From Alphaproteobacteria bacterium (lineage in GTDB: Bacteria; Pseudomonadota; Alphaproteobacteria; Rhodospirillales; Casp-alpha2): a stretch of DNA of 39,928 nucleotides. The notes below the pieces were generated by a model. It was not told the DNA's origin. It searched no databases and worked only from the letters and a program-made list of their open reading frames with translations. This document shows positions 8,788 to 16,984 of this stretch, in pieces. Numbering within the stretch: position 1 is the stretch's first letter; every line of letters starts with the position of its first letter. The DNA is taken from assembly GCA_014382345.1 (NCBI GenBank), contig JACNJX010000019.1, positions 1 through 39,928 on the forward strand, in the 5' to 3' direction. The translations under genes were made by a program, and so were the position numbers.

Positions 8788-10125
8788 ATGGCTGACGACA
8801 AATCAAAACAGGCGATCATCATAAAAAAAGTCGTAAAGGGCGGCCATGCCTCCCATGGCGGCGCCTGGAAGATCGCCTACGCCGACTTCGTGACCGCCAT
8901 GATGGCGTTCTTTCTGTTGTTGTGGCTGTTGAATTCCGTCACCCAGGAACAGCTTGAGGGAATTTCCAATTATTTCGCGCCCGTTAGCGTTGCCTCGTCC
9001 GTCAGCGGCAGCGGCGATATCCTTGCCGGCGCCACCATGACTGAAGAAGGCGTGGCGAAAAGTTCCACCTCCAAGGACAGTGTCACAGTCAACCTGCCCC
9101 CGCCCAAGGCGGGTACGGGCGGAGAGGTCGACTCGCCCGATCAAAAAACCGAAGAGGAAGTGGCAGAAGAAAAACAGAAGGCGGCGGAGCAGGAGCAGTT
9201 CGACGAGGCGCAAGAAGAGCTGGATCTTAAGTTTCATGAACTTTCTGAATTCAAGGAACTGGAAGACAGCTTGGTCATTGACAGCACACCGGAAGGGTTG
9301 CGGATCCAACTGCTCGACAAAGAAGGGCTGCCCATGTTCGCCAGCGGTCAGGCCGAAATGCTGCCCCATGCGCGCAAGCTGATCCAGTTGGTGGCCAAGG
9401 TCATTGCCAAGATGCCGCAACAGATTTCCGTTTCCGGGCACACGGACGCGAAACGCTTCATTACCGAAAGCGGATATTCCAACTGGGAACTGTCTTCCGA
9501 CCGTGCCAATGCGGCCAGACGGGAACTGGTTCGGACCAGCATTCCTTATGAGAAAGTGTCCAAGGTCGTCGGCAAGGCGGCGACCGAGCCTTTTCTTGTC
9601 GATGACCCGGAAAACGCTAGAAATCGCCGCCTGTCCATCATCATGTTGCGCGGAACCGGCATTAAAAAGGATGAGGAAGCCCTGAAAGAAGCCAAGAAAA
9701 AAGCGGAAGAAAAAAAGCAAAAGAAAAAAGAACAGACCGGACTCCCGGGCCTGCACGACATCAAGAAACGACAAGCCCGCGAAGGCCTGGACAAGCCGGG
9801 CAAGCCCAAGCCGGAAGAGACAAAGTCCCGCTTGCCCATCAAGCAGACCGTCAAACCCAAAGGGGTGAAAATTGACATTAAGCCTAAGGAAGAGGCTCCG
9901 GGTTTGCCGGGACTGGAAAGCATCCGCAAGCGCCAGATCAAGGAAGGGGTGAAAAAATCCACGCCCAAGGTTAAGGAGTCCCAAGTTCCCGCGATCTCCA
10001 AGCCCCCTTCGAAGTCCAATCAACTTGAGCTTATTCCCGTACGTCCGGACCTGGGCGCGCCACAGGATCAATCCCTGCCCGGCCTAGACGAAATCCGAAA
10101 AAAACAACTGCAAAAGTCTCCTTAA
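8788..10125 (+). CDS. motB: Flagellar motor stator protein MotB with repeat-bearing C-terminal tail
   Basis: A 445-aa MotB, clearly longer than the usual 260-350 aa. A short basic cytoplasmic N-terminus leads into one membrane helix (about 31-51) with the ion-binding aspartate D33 in YADFVTAMMAFF. A charged linker (110-160) precedes the OmpA-like peptidoglycan-binding domain (about 168-290), with VSGHTDAKRF and LSSDRANAARREL. After residue 295 comes an extra lysine-rich tail of about 150 residues. It begins with a coiled-coil-like KKAEEKKQKKK stretch and holds three copies of LPGL-x3-I-[KR]-[KR]-[RK]-Q at 319, 373 and 430. The tail should lie in the periplasm beyond the peptidoglycan-binding domain. 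The motAB order is normal, and the ATG follows MotA's stop by 30 nt. Confidence 0.96.
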   Translation: MADDKSKQAIIIKKVVKGGHASHGGAWKIAYADFVTAMMAFFLLLWLLNSVTQEQLEGISNYFAPVSVASSVSGSGDILAGATMTEEGVAKSSTSKDSVTVNLPPPKAGTGGEVDSPDQKTEEEVAEEKQKAAEQEQFDEAQEELDLKFHELSEFKELEDSLVIDSTPEGLRIQLLDKEGLPMFASGQAEMLPHARKLIQLVAKVIAKMPQQISVSGHTDAKRFITESGYSNWELSSDRANAARRELVRTSIPYEKVSKVVGKAATEPFLVDDPENARNRRLSIIMLRGTGIKKDEEALKEAKKKAEEKKQKKKEQTGLPGLHDIKKRQAREGLDKPGKPKPEETKSRLPIKQTVKPKGVKIDIKPKEEAPGLPGLESIRKRQIKEGVKKSTPKVKESQVPAISKPPSKSNQLELIPVRPDLGAPQDQSLPGLDEIRKKQLQKSP

Positions 10126-10221
10126 GGGAAAAAAGGTTCGGCCCGGGCCATGGCTTAGACAAAAATGAGGGCTTAGGCTAAAATATCCCCTGAACCCAAT
10201 TTTTCCTTCGGCCCGCGGACC

Positions 10222-10962
10222 ATGAAGCATAGCCCTATTCACGACACCCGGTTTTTCTTCTCCACCGCGCCCTTGCCCTGCCCCTATCTTCCGGACCGTG
10301 TCGAGCGCCGGGTGGTGACCGAGCTTCTGGGCCGGGACGCCGTCGCTTTGCACGACGGGCTATCTGCAGCGGGGTTTCGCCGCAGCCATAATATCGCCTA
10401 CGCGCCCGCCTGCCCCGATTGCCAGGCCTGCCGGGCGGTTCGGATTGTTGTCGATGATTTCACGGAGACCCGCTCCCATTCCCGCATCCGCAAACGGAAC
10501 GCGGACCTCTGGATCCAGGAAATTCCACCGCAAGCGACCCTGGAACAGTTTGAGTTGTTCGTTACCTATCAGCAATCCCGGCATAGCGGCGGGGACATGT
10601 CGAAAATGGATTACCGCGATTATCAATCCCTCATCGAGGATACGCCGGTTGAAACCCGGCTGGTTGAATATCGCCAGGCGGACGGAGAACTGGTTGCGGT
10701 ATGCCTGCTGGATCGGGTCGAGCACGGGCTTTCTGCCGTGTACAGTTTCTTCCATCCGGCGATGAACCGGAAAAGCCTCGGCACCTATATGATCCTTTGG
10801 CTGGTCGACCGGGCCCGGCAGTTGGGGTTGGTGCACGTCTACCTGGGCTTCTGGGTCGAAGGATGCGAAAAGATGTCCTACAAGGCGAAATTTCAGCCTT
10901 TGGAGACCTGGACCGTAGAAGGCTGGATATCGTTTCATGACCTAGACGCCGAAGCCGGTTAA
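10222..10962 (+). CDS. bpt: Aspartate/glutamate leucyltransferase (bacterial Ate1-type tRNA-protein transferase)
   Basis: A 246-aa enzyme of the Bpt/Ate1 family, which transfers leucine from Leu-tRNA to N-terminal Asp or Glu and so marks proteins for ClpS/ClpAP degradation. The N-terminal domain has the cysteine cluster C20 in PCPYLP and C64-x2-C67-x2-C70 in CPDCQACRAVR, plus RSRIRKRN-like basic residues after it. The GNAT-like C-terminal half holds GLSAVYSFFHPA and YLGFWVEGCEKMSYKAKFQPLE, both signatures of the family. Length is normal. It is a stand-alone gene here: motB ends 96 nt upstream and the TRAP binding-protein gene starts 122 nt downstream. The ribosome site before the ATG is weak. 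Confidence 0.95.
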   Translation: MKHSPIHDTRFFFSTAPLPCPYLPDRVERRVVTELLGRDAVALHDGLSAAGFRRSHNIAYAPACPDCQACRAVRIVVDDFTETRSHSRIRKRNADLWIQEIPPQATLEQFELFVTYQQSRHSGGDMSKMDYRDYQSLIEDTPVETRLVEYRQADGELVAVCLLDRVEHGLSAVYSFFHPAMNRKSLGTYMILWLVDRARQLGLVHVYLGFWVEGCEKMSYKAKFQPLETWTVEGWISFHDLDAEAG

Positions 10963-11020
10963 TTTTGCTTCTCCACCACCCCTGCTCCGGGCCAATCTTC
11001 CCCTCCTTTTACCGAGCCGC

Positions 11021-11050
11021 TTGACACCCGGCGCTCATCGGCTTTCTGTA
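11021..11050 (+). promoter_or_regulatory. Candidate promoter of the TRAP binding protein - OCD unit
   Basis: A perfect TTGACA -35 box (11021-11026) is followed 18 bp later by TCTGTA (11045-11050), a poor -10 match, about 35 bp before the start codon. No other promoter-like sequence is visible in this 122-bp gap. Confidence 0.35.
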
Positions 11051-11084
11051 TGTTTTTCAAGTTGTTCTTTGGGGACCACCAAGT

Positions 11085-12194
11085 ATGAAACGGCGGCACT
11101 TTCTAACCCGGACGGTAAAGGGCGTGGCGGCGGCGTCCGTCGTCGGGTCTGCTTTATCGGCCCCGGCCTCGCCGGCTGTCGGGCAGGGTTTACGGCGTCT
11201 GAAAATGATCACTACCTGGCCTAAGAATTTCCCCGGTCTAGGCACCGGCGCCCAGCGGCTGGCGGATTCGATTACCCAGTTGAGCGGCGGCAAGCTGGAG
11301 GTAAAAGTCTTTTCCGCCGGTGAACTGGTACCACCGTCGGAAACCTTCGACGCGGTGTCCGGCGGGGCGGCGGATTGTTACCACGCCATCGAATATTATT
11401 TTCAGCACCGCTCCCGCGCCCTGAATTTTTTTGCCTCCGTTCCCTTCGGCATGACGGCGGGAGAAATGGCGGCCTGGGTCTATCACGGCGGCGGCCAGGC
11501 GTTGTGGGACGAGGTATCGGGAAATTTCAACATCAAGCCGTTTCAGGTCGGCAACACCGGCGCGCAGATGGGCGGCTGGTTCAATCGGGACATCAACACC
11601 ATTGAGGATTTCAAGGGACTGAAAATCCGCATTCCCGGTCTCGGCGGGGACGTGCTGGCGCGGGTCGGCGCCATCCCGCAACCCTTGTCGGGCGGGCAAA
11701 TCTTTTCCGCCCTGCAATCGGGCAAGCTCGACGCTACCGAATGGGCGGGGCCGTGGGGCGATCTGGAACTGGGGCTGCATCGGGTGGCGAAAAATTATTA
11801 TTACCCCGGCTTTTATGAACCGGGCACGGCGCTGTCCGCAGGCTTTAACCGGAAACTGTGGGACAGTCTGGAGGATGACCTGAAGGCCGTCGTCACTCAG
11901 GCGGCGATGGCCGAAAATGCCCTATCCCGGGCGGAGTTTCAGAGCAAAAATGCGGATGCTCTATTTACGCTCCGACAGGTCCACAAGGTGACCATGCGCC
12001 GCTTCCCGGACGGCGTCATGAAAGCCATCGGCGAGGCCTCGGGCGACGTGGTGCGCTCGGTCGGGACCGGCGGCGACGCTCTCACCCGCCGGGTATTTGA
12101 GGATTTCCGGAAGTTCCGAAGCAAGTCCCTGTCGTGGTCGCACCTTGGCGAACAGTCGTTCCGCAACGCCCGCATCCTGCCGTTCGAGTATTAG
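11085..12194 (+). CDS. TRAP transporter solute-binding protein (DctP family, TakP-like), orphan
   Basis: A 369-aa periplasmic binding protein of the tripartite ATP-independent transporter (DctP) family. The N-terminus is a twin-arginine signal, RRHFL at residues 3-7 followed by an Ala-rich hydrophobic stretch to about 34, so export is probably by Tat. The mature protein has TTWPKNFPGLG, GGWFNR and GLKIRIPGLGGDVL; R182 is the conserved arginine that binds the substrate carboxylate. GPWGDLELGLHRVAKNYYYPGFYEPG resembles 2-oxo-acid-binding members such as TakP. No DctQ or DctM permease gene is adjacent, so it must work with a permease elsewhere. The OCD-family gene follows after 12 nt, which suggests the ligand is an amino or oxo acid handled by that enzyme. 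Confidence 0.92.
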   Translation: MKRRHFLTRTVKGVAAASVVGSALSAPASPAVGQGLRRLKMITTWPKNFPGLGTGAQRLADSITQLSGGKLEVKVFSAGELVPPSETFDAVSGGAADCYHAIEYYFQHRSRALNFFASVPFGMTAGEMAAWVYHGGGQALWDEVSGNFNIKPFQVGNTGAQMGGWFNRDINTIEDFKGLKIRIPGLGGDVLARVGAIPQPLSGGQIFSALQSGKLDATEWAGPWGDLELGLHRVAKNYYYPGFYEPGTALSAGFNRKLWDSLEDDLKAVVTQAAMAENALSRAEFQSKNADALFTLRQVHKVTMRRFPDGVMKAIGEASGDVVRSVGTGGDALTRRVFEDFRKFRSKSLSWSHLGEQSFRNARILPFEY

Positions 12195-12206
12195 AGGGCG
12201 GGCCCC

Positions 12207-13175
12207 ATGAACGGCGGCGGCAGCTTTCTGTATTTATCCGAAGATATCCTTTGCGGCCTGGACGTCACGACCCTGGAGGCAGTCGATGCCATCGAACACC
12301 TGATCCGAGGTCAGGCGGAGGCTGTGGTATGGAGTGCGCCCAAGGCCGTGGTCCAGCCGCCGGACGGGCGTTACCTGATGGCTACGTTGTCGGCGGCCGA
12401 CGATCCGCCTTTCCTGGCGGTGAAATCCCTGGTCCTCAATCCCGATAACCCGGACCACGGATTGCCGCAGATCAACGCCTCGGTGACTCTTCTCGACAGC
12501 CGCACCGGCCTGCCCGCCGCCGTGCTGGACGGCAACTGGGTAACCGCCGTGCGAACCGCGGGTTTGAGCGCCGTAGCGGCGAAGCGCATGGCCCGGCCCG
12601 ACTCATCCGTGGCCGCCTTTATCGGCTGTGGCGTGCAGGCGCAAAGCCACTTGCGGGCGTTCGCAGACCTCTATCCCTTGAGCGAAATCCGGGCCTTCGG
12701 ACGGGGCCGGAAAAATATCGACGCACTTTGTATGACCGCCACCGCCCTTGGGCTGAACGCCGTCCCTTGTTCAGATGCCAGGGACGCCGTGACGGATGCC
12801 GATCTGGTGATTTCGTCGGTGACCTATTCCGCCGGCCTGGAGCCGTTTCTGGATGCCGGGTGGCTGAAGCCGGGGGCGTTCGCCGCCGTCACCGATCTCG
12901 CCGCACCCTGGGACAAGACCAGCTTCGACCGGTTCGACCGGATCGTCATCGACGACCTGGAGCAGGAAGCCAGCCTGCCCAACAAACTGGCCACGCCCGA
13001 ACATATTACCGGCGATCTGTCGGGGCTGGTGCTGGGCGAAGTTTCCGGACGTGAGGCGGAGGCCGAGCGCACCGCCTTTATCTTCCGCGCGCACCCGCTG
13101 GGCGATCTTGCCCTGTCGGCGCTGGCTTACGGCAAGGCGCGCGAACAGGGGCTGGGGACAAGCATCAACGCCTGA
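12207..13175 (+). CDS. Ornithine cyclodeaminase / mu-crystallin family protein
   Basis: A 322-aa NAD(P)-dependent enzyme of the ornithine cyclodeaminase (OCD/mu-crystallin) family. Family signatures in order are AVKSLVLNPDNP with the catalytic-site lysine K73, DSRTGLPAAVLDG (97-109), the substrate-side VRTAGLSAVAA (115-125) and the Rossmann loop IGCGVQAQSHL (139-149). VTDLAAPWDKTSFDRF and VLGEVSGRE come later. Members include ornithine cyclodeaminase, alanine dehydrogenase, ketimine reductases and ectoine-utilisation enzymes, so the reaction is open. It lies 12 nt after the TRAP binding protein, with a GAGGG ribosome site, and is probably co-transcribed. This supports uptake and conversion of an amino or oxo acid. 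Its stop is 3 nt from the convergent parC stop. Confidence 0.9.
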   Translation: MNGGGSFLYLSEDILCGLDVTTLEAVDAIEHLIRGQAEAVVWSAPKAVVQPPDGRYLMATLSAADDPPFLAVKSLVLNPDNPDHGLPQINASVTLLDSRTGLPAAVLDGNWVTAVRTAGLSAVAAKRMARPDSSVAAFIGCGVQAQSHLRAFADLYPLSEIRAFGRGRKNIDALCMTATALGLNAVPCSDARDAVTDADLVISSVTYSAGLEPFLDAGWLKPGAFAAVTDLAAPWDKTSFDRFDRIVIDDLEQEASLPNKLATPEHITGDLSGLVLGEVSGREAEAERTAFIFRAHPLGDLALSALAYGKAREQGLGTSINA

Positions 13176-13178
13176 CGG

Positions 13179-15425
13179 TCAGGTGAACTTGTTGGCCCTT
13201 GAAAACCCCTTCGGTACGATCAGCCCGGCCTGCGAGCGTTTGCCGATCCATTTTTTGATGTCGGTTTCCGTGCGCATCCCTTGAGCGCCGGAGCGCCAGG
13301 TCAGGCCTTCCTTCAGGTTCAGCGTCGTCACGTCGGCCAATCCGCCCTTGGCGTAGCGTTGCAGGATAACGCCGCGGCCGCGGCCCATCACCGGCAGTTC
13401 ATCAAGCGGGAAGATCAGCAGTTTTCGGTTGGCGCCGAGAACCGCCAGATGGTCGTGGCCGGGCTCGATGGCGACGACGGTCTGGGCCTCTTCGCCCTCG
13501 CCAAGGTTGAGAACCTGTTTGCCGTTACGGGTCTGGGCGATGACGCCATCTTCTTCGACGATAAAGCCGCGCCCGGATTCCGACGCCACGATCAGCCTGC
13601 GGCCTTCTCCATCCTCTCCGGCTTTATGGATGAACATGGCGCACACGTCGTGGCCTTCGGTCAGGTCGATCATCAGGCGGAGCGGTTCGCCGTTGCCGCG
13701 CCCGCCGGGCAACTTGTCGCAACCAAGCGTATAAAACCGCCCGTTGGTGGCGAAGATCAACAGTTTATCCGTGGTTTCGGCAGGCAGGACGAATCGCCCG
13801 TGATCGCCTTCCTTGTATTTCAGGGCCGACAGATCTTCGACATGGCCCTTCTGCGCCCGGATCCAGCCTTTCTCGGAGGCCAGTACGGTAATCGGTTCGC
13901 GCTCGATCATGGCTTCCAGCGGCACCACCACCGCCGTCGGTGGCTGGCCGATTACGGTGCGCCGACGGCCCAGCGGCGATTTCGCCGGGAAGGTCTTCTT
14001 GATTTCGGCGATTTCATCTCCGACCACTTTCCAGCGCCGTTTGGGATCGCGCAACAGACTGCGCAGCTCCTTGCCTTCCTTGGTCAGGTTCGCATGTTCG
14101 GATTTGATGTCTTGTTCTTCCAGCTTGCGCAATTGCCTGAGCCGCATGTTCAAGATCGCTTCGGCCTGCACCTCGGTCAACTTGAAGGCCTTCATCAGCT
14201 TCGGTTTCGGTTCGTCCTCGTAGCGGATGATCTTGATGATTTGGTCCAGGTTCAGGTACGCGGTCAGGAAGCCTTCGAGGATTTCCAGACGATGTTCGAT
14301 CTTTTCCAGCCGGTGCTTGGAACGGCGGACGAGAACATCGTGGCGGTGATCGAGAAACGCCTGCAGGGTCTCGCGAAGGTTCATCACGCCGGGCCTGCTA
14401 TTGGCGTCCAGTACGTTCATGTTGAGCGAGAAGCGGGTTTCCAGTTCGGTCAGGCGGAACAGTTGCTCCATCAGCATGTCGGGCTCGACGGTGCGGCTTT
14501 TCGGTTCCAGGATGATGCGCACGTCGTCGGTCGATTCATCGCGCACATCGGCTAGAATCGGTAGTTTCCGGGTAATCACCAGTTCGGCGATTTTCTCGAT
14601 CAGGCGCGATTTCTGAACCTGATAAGGAATGTCGGTGATGACGATCTGATAGAGGCCGCGAGGCAGGTCTTCCTTTTCCCATTTGGCGCGCAGCCGGAAG
14701 CCGCCACGTCCGGTGCGATACGCCTCGACGATGCTTTCGCGGGGTTCGACCAAAACGCCGCCGGTGGGAAAATCCGGTCCCGGTATCAACTCGGTCAGTT
14801 TGTCGAAGGTGACGCGGGGAAACTTGATCAGATGGTTCAGTGCGTTGCACAGCTCGACGATATTGTGCGGCGGGATGGACGTCGCCATGCCGACGGCGAT
14901 ACCGGCCGAGCCGTTGGCCAGCAGATTGGGAAACCGGGACGGCAGGACCATGGGTTCGGAATCTTCGCCATCGTAGGTTTCCCGGAAGTCGACGGCGTCC
15001 TCGTCGATCCCTTCCAACAAAGTCCATGCGACCTGCGTCAGGCGTGCCTCGGTGTATCGCATGGCCGCCGCGTTGTCGCCGTCAACGTTGCCGAAATTGC
15101 CCTGCCCGTCGACCAGCGGATAGCGCTGGGCGAATTCCTGGGCCAGCCGCACCAGGGTGTCATAGACGGCGGCGTCGCCATGCGGGTGATATTTACCAAT
15201 CACGTCACCGACGACGCGGGCGCATTTCTTGAAGCCGGAATCCGGGTCCAGCTTCAATTTGCGCATGGCGTACAAAAGCCGCCGGTGAACGGGTTTCAGC
15301 CCGTCACGGACATCCGGCAGGGACCGGGAAACAATGGTCGAAAGGGCGTAAGACAGATAGCGTTCGCTCAATGCGTCGGCTAATCGGATGTCGCGGATAT
15401 CTCCGGTCGGGGCGGCCTTGGCCAT
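13179..15425 (-). CDS. parC: DNA topoisomerase IV subunit A
   Basis: A 748-aa ParC, the DNA-cutting subunit of topoisomerase IV that unlinks daughter chromosomes. The catalytic tyrosine is Y124 in [11 protein letters not shown]. The N-terminal DNA-gate domain has [15 protein letters not shown] and [15 protein letters not shown] coiled-coil tower spans about 340-480. The C-terminal part (about 490-735) is the six-bladed beta-pinwheel domain without a GyrA box, and its length fits ParC rather than GyrA. In the quinolone-contact helix, the position equal to E. coli S80 is A85, and that equal to E84 is D89. The ATG at 15425 has an AAGGAC ribosome site. It sits at the end of the recO-parC side of the core block, as in many alphaproteobacteria. 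Confidence 0.96.
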   Translation of the reverse strand: MAKAAPTGDIRDIRLADALSERYLSYALSTIVSRSLPDVRDGLKPVHRRLLYAMRKLKLDPDSGFKKCARVVGDVIGKYHPHGDAAVYDTLVRLAQEFAQRYPLVDGQGNFGNVDGDNAAAMRYTEARLTQVAWTLLEGIDEDAVDFRETYDGEDSEPMVLPSRFPNLLANGSAGIAVGMATSIPPHNIVELCNALNHLIKFPRVTFDKLTELIPGPDFPTGGVLVEPRESIVEAYRTGRGGFRLRAKWEKEDLPRGLYQIVITDIPYQVQKSRLIEKIAELVITRKLPILADVRDESTDDVRIILEPKSRTVEPDMLMEQLFRLTELETRFSLNMNVLDANSRPGVMNLRETLQAFLDHRHDVLVRRSKHRLEKIEHRLEILEGFLTAYLNLDQIIKIIRYEDEPKPKLMKAFKLTEVQAEAILNMRLRQLRKLEEQDIKSEHANLTKEGKELRSLLRDPKRRWKVVGDEIAEIKKTFPAKSPLGRRRTVIGQPPTAVVVPLEAMIEREPITVLASEKGWIRAQKGHVEDLSALKYKEGDHGRFVLPAETTDKLLIFATNGRFYTLGCDKLPGGRGNGEPLRLMIDLTEGHDVCAMFIHKAGEDGEGRRLIVASESGRGFIVEEDGVIAQTRNGKQVLNLGEGEEAQTVVAIEPGHDHLAVLGANRKLLIFPLDELPVMGRGRGVILQRYAKGGLADVTTLNLKEGLTWRSGAQGMRTETDIKKWIGKRSQAGLIVPKGFSRANKFT

Positions 15426-15477
15426 GGTGGGGTGACGTCCTTTTAGAATTATTGATTACGGTCATTTACCACAAAAT

Positions 15478-15505
15478 ATAGTAGCCCATAAGGAAAAATC
15501 GTCAA
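15478..15505 (-). promoter_or_regulatory. Candidate parC promoter
   Basis: On the minus strand TTGACG (15500-15505), a 16-bp spacer and TACTAT (15478-15483) lie about 50 bp before the parC start. A second TTGACG-N16-TACAAC sits further upstream, with its -35 at 15560-15565, so there may be two start sites. Sequence-based guess only. Confidence 0.4.
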
Positions 15506-15767
15506 TCGGTGGGAATCAGGGGAATAATCCGCATACCGTTGTATTTTCCTTTAAATCCCCGTCAATAGGTAGCTCTTGCAAACGGACGGGAGTCCCGGTT
15601 AATTAACGCATAAGGATTGTACGTCTTAGTCTCTACAACCGATGGCCGATTTCTTTATTGAAATTGGCTGATTTTTTGGCTGAATATGTATAGTCTATAC
15701 CCCTGTCTTCCGGAGCGGACCATGCCGGACGGCGGGACCCGAAGTCGATAGAGAAAGAGTAAAAGTA
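15506..15767 (+). promoter_or_regulatory. AT-rich leader and promoter region of the cold shock gene
   Basis: This is the remainder of a 342-bp gap between divergent parC and the cold shock gene. A TATAGT -10-like box at 15689-15694, with TTGGCT at 15664-15669 (19-bp spacer), would give an untranslated leader of about 65 nt. Cold shock mRNAs commonly carry structured leaders. The TTAATTAA palindrome near 15599-15606 is a further AT-rich element. A minus-strand frame through this region (15633-15914) has no ribosome site and overlaps the cold shock gene, so I do not call it a gene. Confidence 0.35.
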
Positions 15768-16034
15768 ATGCCTACTGGAACTGTAAAGTGGTTTAACCGT
15801 GCCAAAGGTTATGGCTTCATCGAACCGGAAGATGGTGAGAAGGATGCCTTCGTCCATATTTCCGCGGTTCAGAATGCCGGTCTCGAGACCCTTGATGAGG
15901 GGCAGAAGGTTCAATACGAACTGGTCGAAGGCGCCAACGGCAAATCGTCCGCTGAAAACATCGTTGATCTGGGTGGCGGCGACGCCCCCGCTGACAACGC
16001 CGACGAGGCTGACGCCGACGCTGACGCCGAGTAA
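15768..16034 (+). CDS. Cold shock domain protein with acidic tail
   Basis: An 88-aa protein with one cold shock (OB-fold) domain, residues 1-67. It binds single-stranded RNA or DNA and probably acts as an RNA chaperone. [21 protein letters not shown] contains RNP1 (KGYGFI) and DAFVHIS is RNP2. The aromatic residues W, F, Y, F and H on the binding face are all present. The last 20 residues are an Asp/Ala/Glu-rich tail made by near-repeats of the codons for Ala-Asp (DADADAE end). Classical Csp proteins stop at 65-70 residues, so this tail is an addition. It might weaken nucleic-acid binding or recruit partners; that is inference. It is a single gene between parC and recO. Confidence 0.95.
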   Translation: MPTGTVKWFNRAKGYGFIEPEDGEKDAFVHISAVQNAGLETLDEGQKVQYELVEGANGKSSAENIVDLGGGDAPADNADEADADADAE

Positions 16035-16089
16035 CAGGGCGGCTTACAACCGCTTGCCTGCGCGCGCGGTCCCTGAGGCTTTTGTCCTT

Positions 16090-16115
16090 AAGACCGGTGG
16101 CGGCTGACGGTTCTT
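16090..16115. terminator. Possible bidirectional terminator between the cold shock gene and recO
   Basis: AAGACCG (16090-16096) pairs with CGGTTCTT (16108-16115), with one bulged base, in the gap between the convergent cold shock gene and recO. A few T residues follow on the plus strand and a short A/T stretch on the other side. Stability looks modest. Confidence 0.3.
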
Positions 16116-16119
16116 TACC

Positions 16120-16869
16120 CTACCTGTTTTCCACCGGCCTACTTTCTCCGGACATGTCCCGGAGCCTTTCCGCGAGTCTGTTCCGGGCCGCCGGCAGTCC
16201 CTTGCCCGCATGGTGGAAAATGTATTTTTCCAGGAAATAGCCGGTTAGTTTGAGCCCGGCCATGACCTCCACCGGAGACCCACTGGCCCCCGGTTGCAGG
16301 AGAAATTCCGGCAGCGGCAGCATTTTGTCTTTGTAAGGCTCACCGGCGGCGAGCGACACCGCCCGGCCGGATTTCGGCGACACGTAGGCCAACTGGTCGT
16401 TTTGCCCGGTCGCGGCGCAGGCGCTCAGATCGAGGGCGAATCCCGCCTCTCCTAACAGTCCCAGTTCCCATTTCACATAGGCCGAGGCCCAGTCGTCATG
16501 GCCGAATGTTCTTAACAACGCCAGCAGGCCGTCGTACACGGGGCGGTGCGGTTCGCGCTCAGCCAGCGCCCCTTCGGCGACGGTACAGGCCGCGCTCAGT
16601 CCCGCCAGTTTCAGCGGATCGCGCAGGACTTGGGCCGCGAAGGCTTCGGTCATTTCGCATTGATAGGTGCCAAGGTGTTCGCTCAGCCGCGCCTGCCATC
16701 TGGCTTCGACCCGGTTGCCCGGTTGCAGGATGCCGCGCGCGCGCTTTCCGTTGCCACCGCGCACCAGCCCCAGATGGCGGCCGTGCTGTCGGGTCAGCAG
16801 GGTGACGATGGAAGATGTCTCGCCATGCTTCCTTGCCGATAAAACGATACCGTCGTCGGTCCAGTCCAT
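16120..16869 (-). CDS. recO: DNA repair protein RecO
   Basis: A 249-aa RecO, which loads RecA onto SSB-coated single-stranded DNA in the RecFOR pathway and anneals strands. The N-terminal OB-fold begins WTDDGIVLSARKHGETSSIVTLLTRQHGRHLGLVRGG (residues 3-39), a very typical RecO start. The helical C-terminal half has LLRTFGHDDWASAYVKWELGLLGEAGFALDLSACA, where the family often carries a zinc-site cysteine region, and GLKLTGYFLEKYIFHHAGKGLPAARNRL near the end. Length is normal. In most alphaproteobacteria recO directly follows era on the same strand; here an Asp/Glu racemase gene in the opposite orientation separates them. Confidence 0.95.
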   Translation of the reverse strand: MDWTDDGIVLSARKHGETSSIVTLLTRQHGRHLGLVRGGNGKRARGILQPGNRVEARWQARLSEHLGTYQCEMTEAFAAQVLRDPLKLAGLSAACTVAEGALAEREPHRPVYDGLLALLRTFGHDDWASAYVKWELGLLGEAGFALDLSACAATGQNDQLAYVSPKSGRAVSLAAGEPYKDKMLPLPEFLLQPGASGSPVEVMAGLKLTGYFLEKYIFHHAGKGLPAARNRLAERLRDMSGESRPVENR

Positions 16870-16984
16870 AACGGCAGTCTAGCGGGCCGCACCCTTCGGA
16901 ACAAAGCCGCTGGTCATGGCCCTGGCGTACGGCTATTAGGACTAAGTGGCTCACGGAGCAGCAACAGGACACAGGGTATCAGGC

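Noticed and set aside
10134-10150. GGCCCGGGCC palindrome after motB as a terminator
   Set aside because: It has no loop and no T-run. It is only a restriction-site-like palindrome in a GC-rich gap.
13281-14555. 424-codon plus-strand frame
   Set aside because: Antisense to parC; no ribosome site, low-complexity translation. Same explanation applies to the long antisense frames over motB (8803-10071), rsh (22797-23996), the cyclase (33358-34377) and smpB-dapA (37981-39381).
15633-15914. 93-codon minus-strand frame in the parC-cold shock gap
   Set aside because: It overlaps the cold shock gene antisense, has no ribosome site and no recognisable domain.
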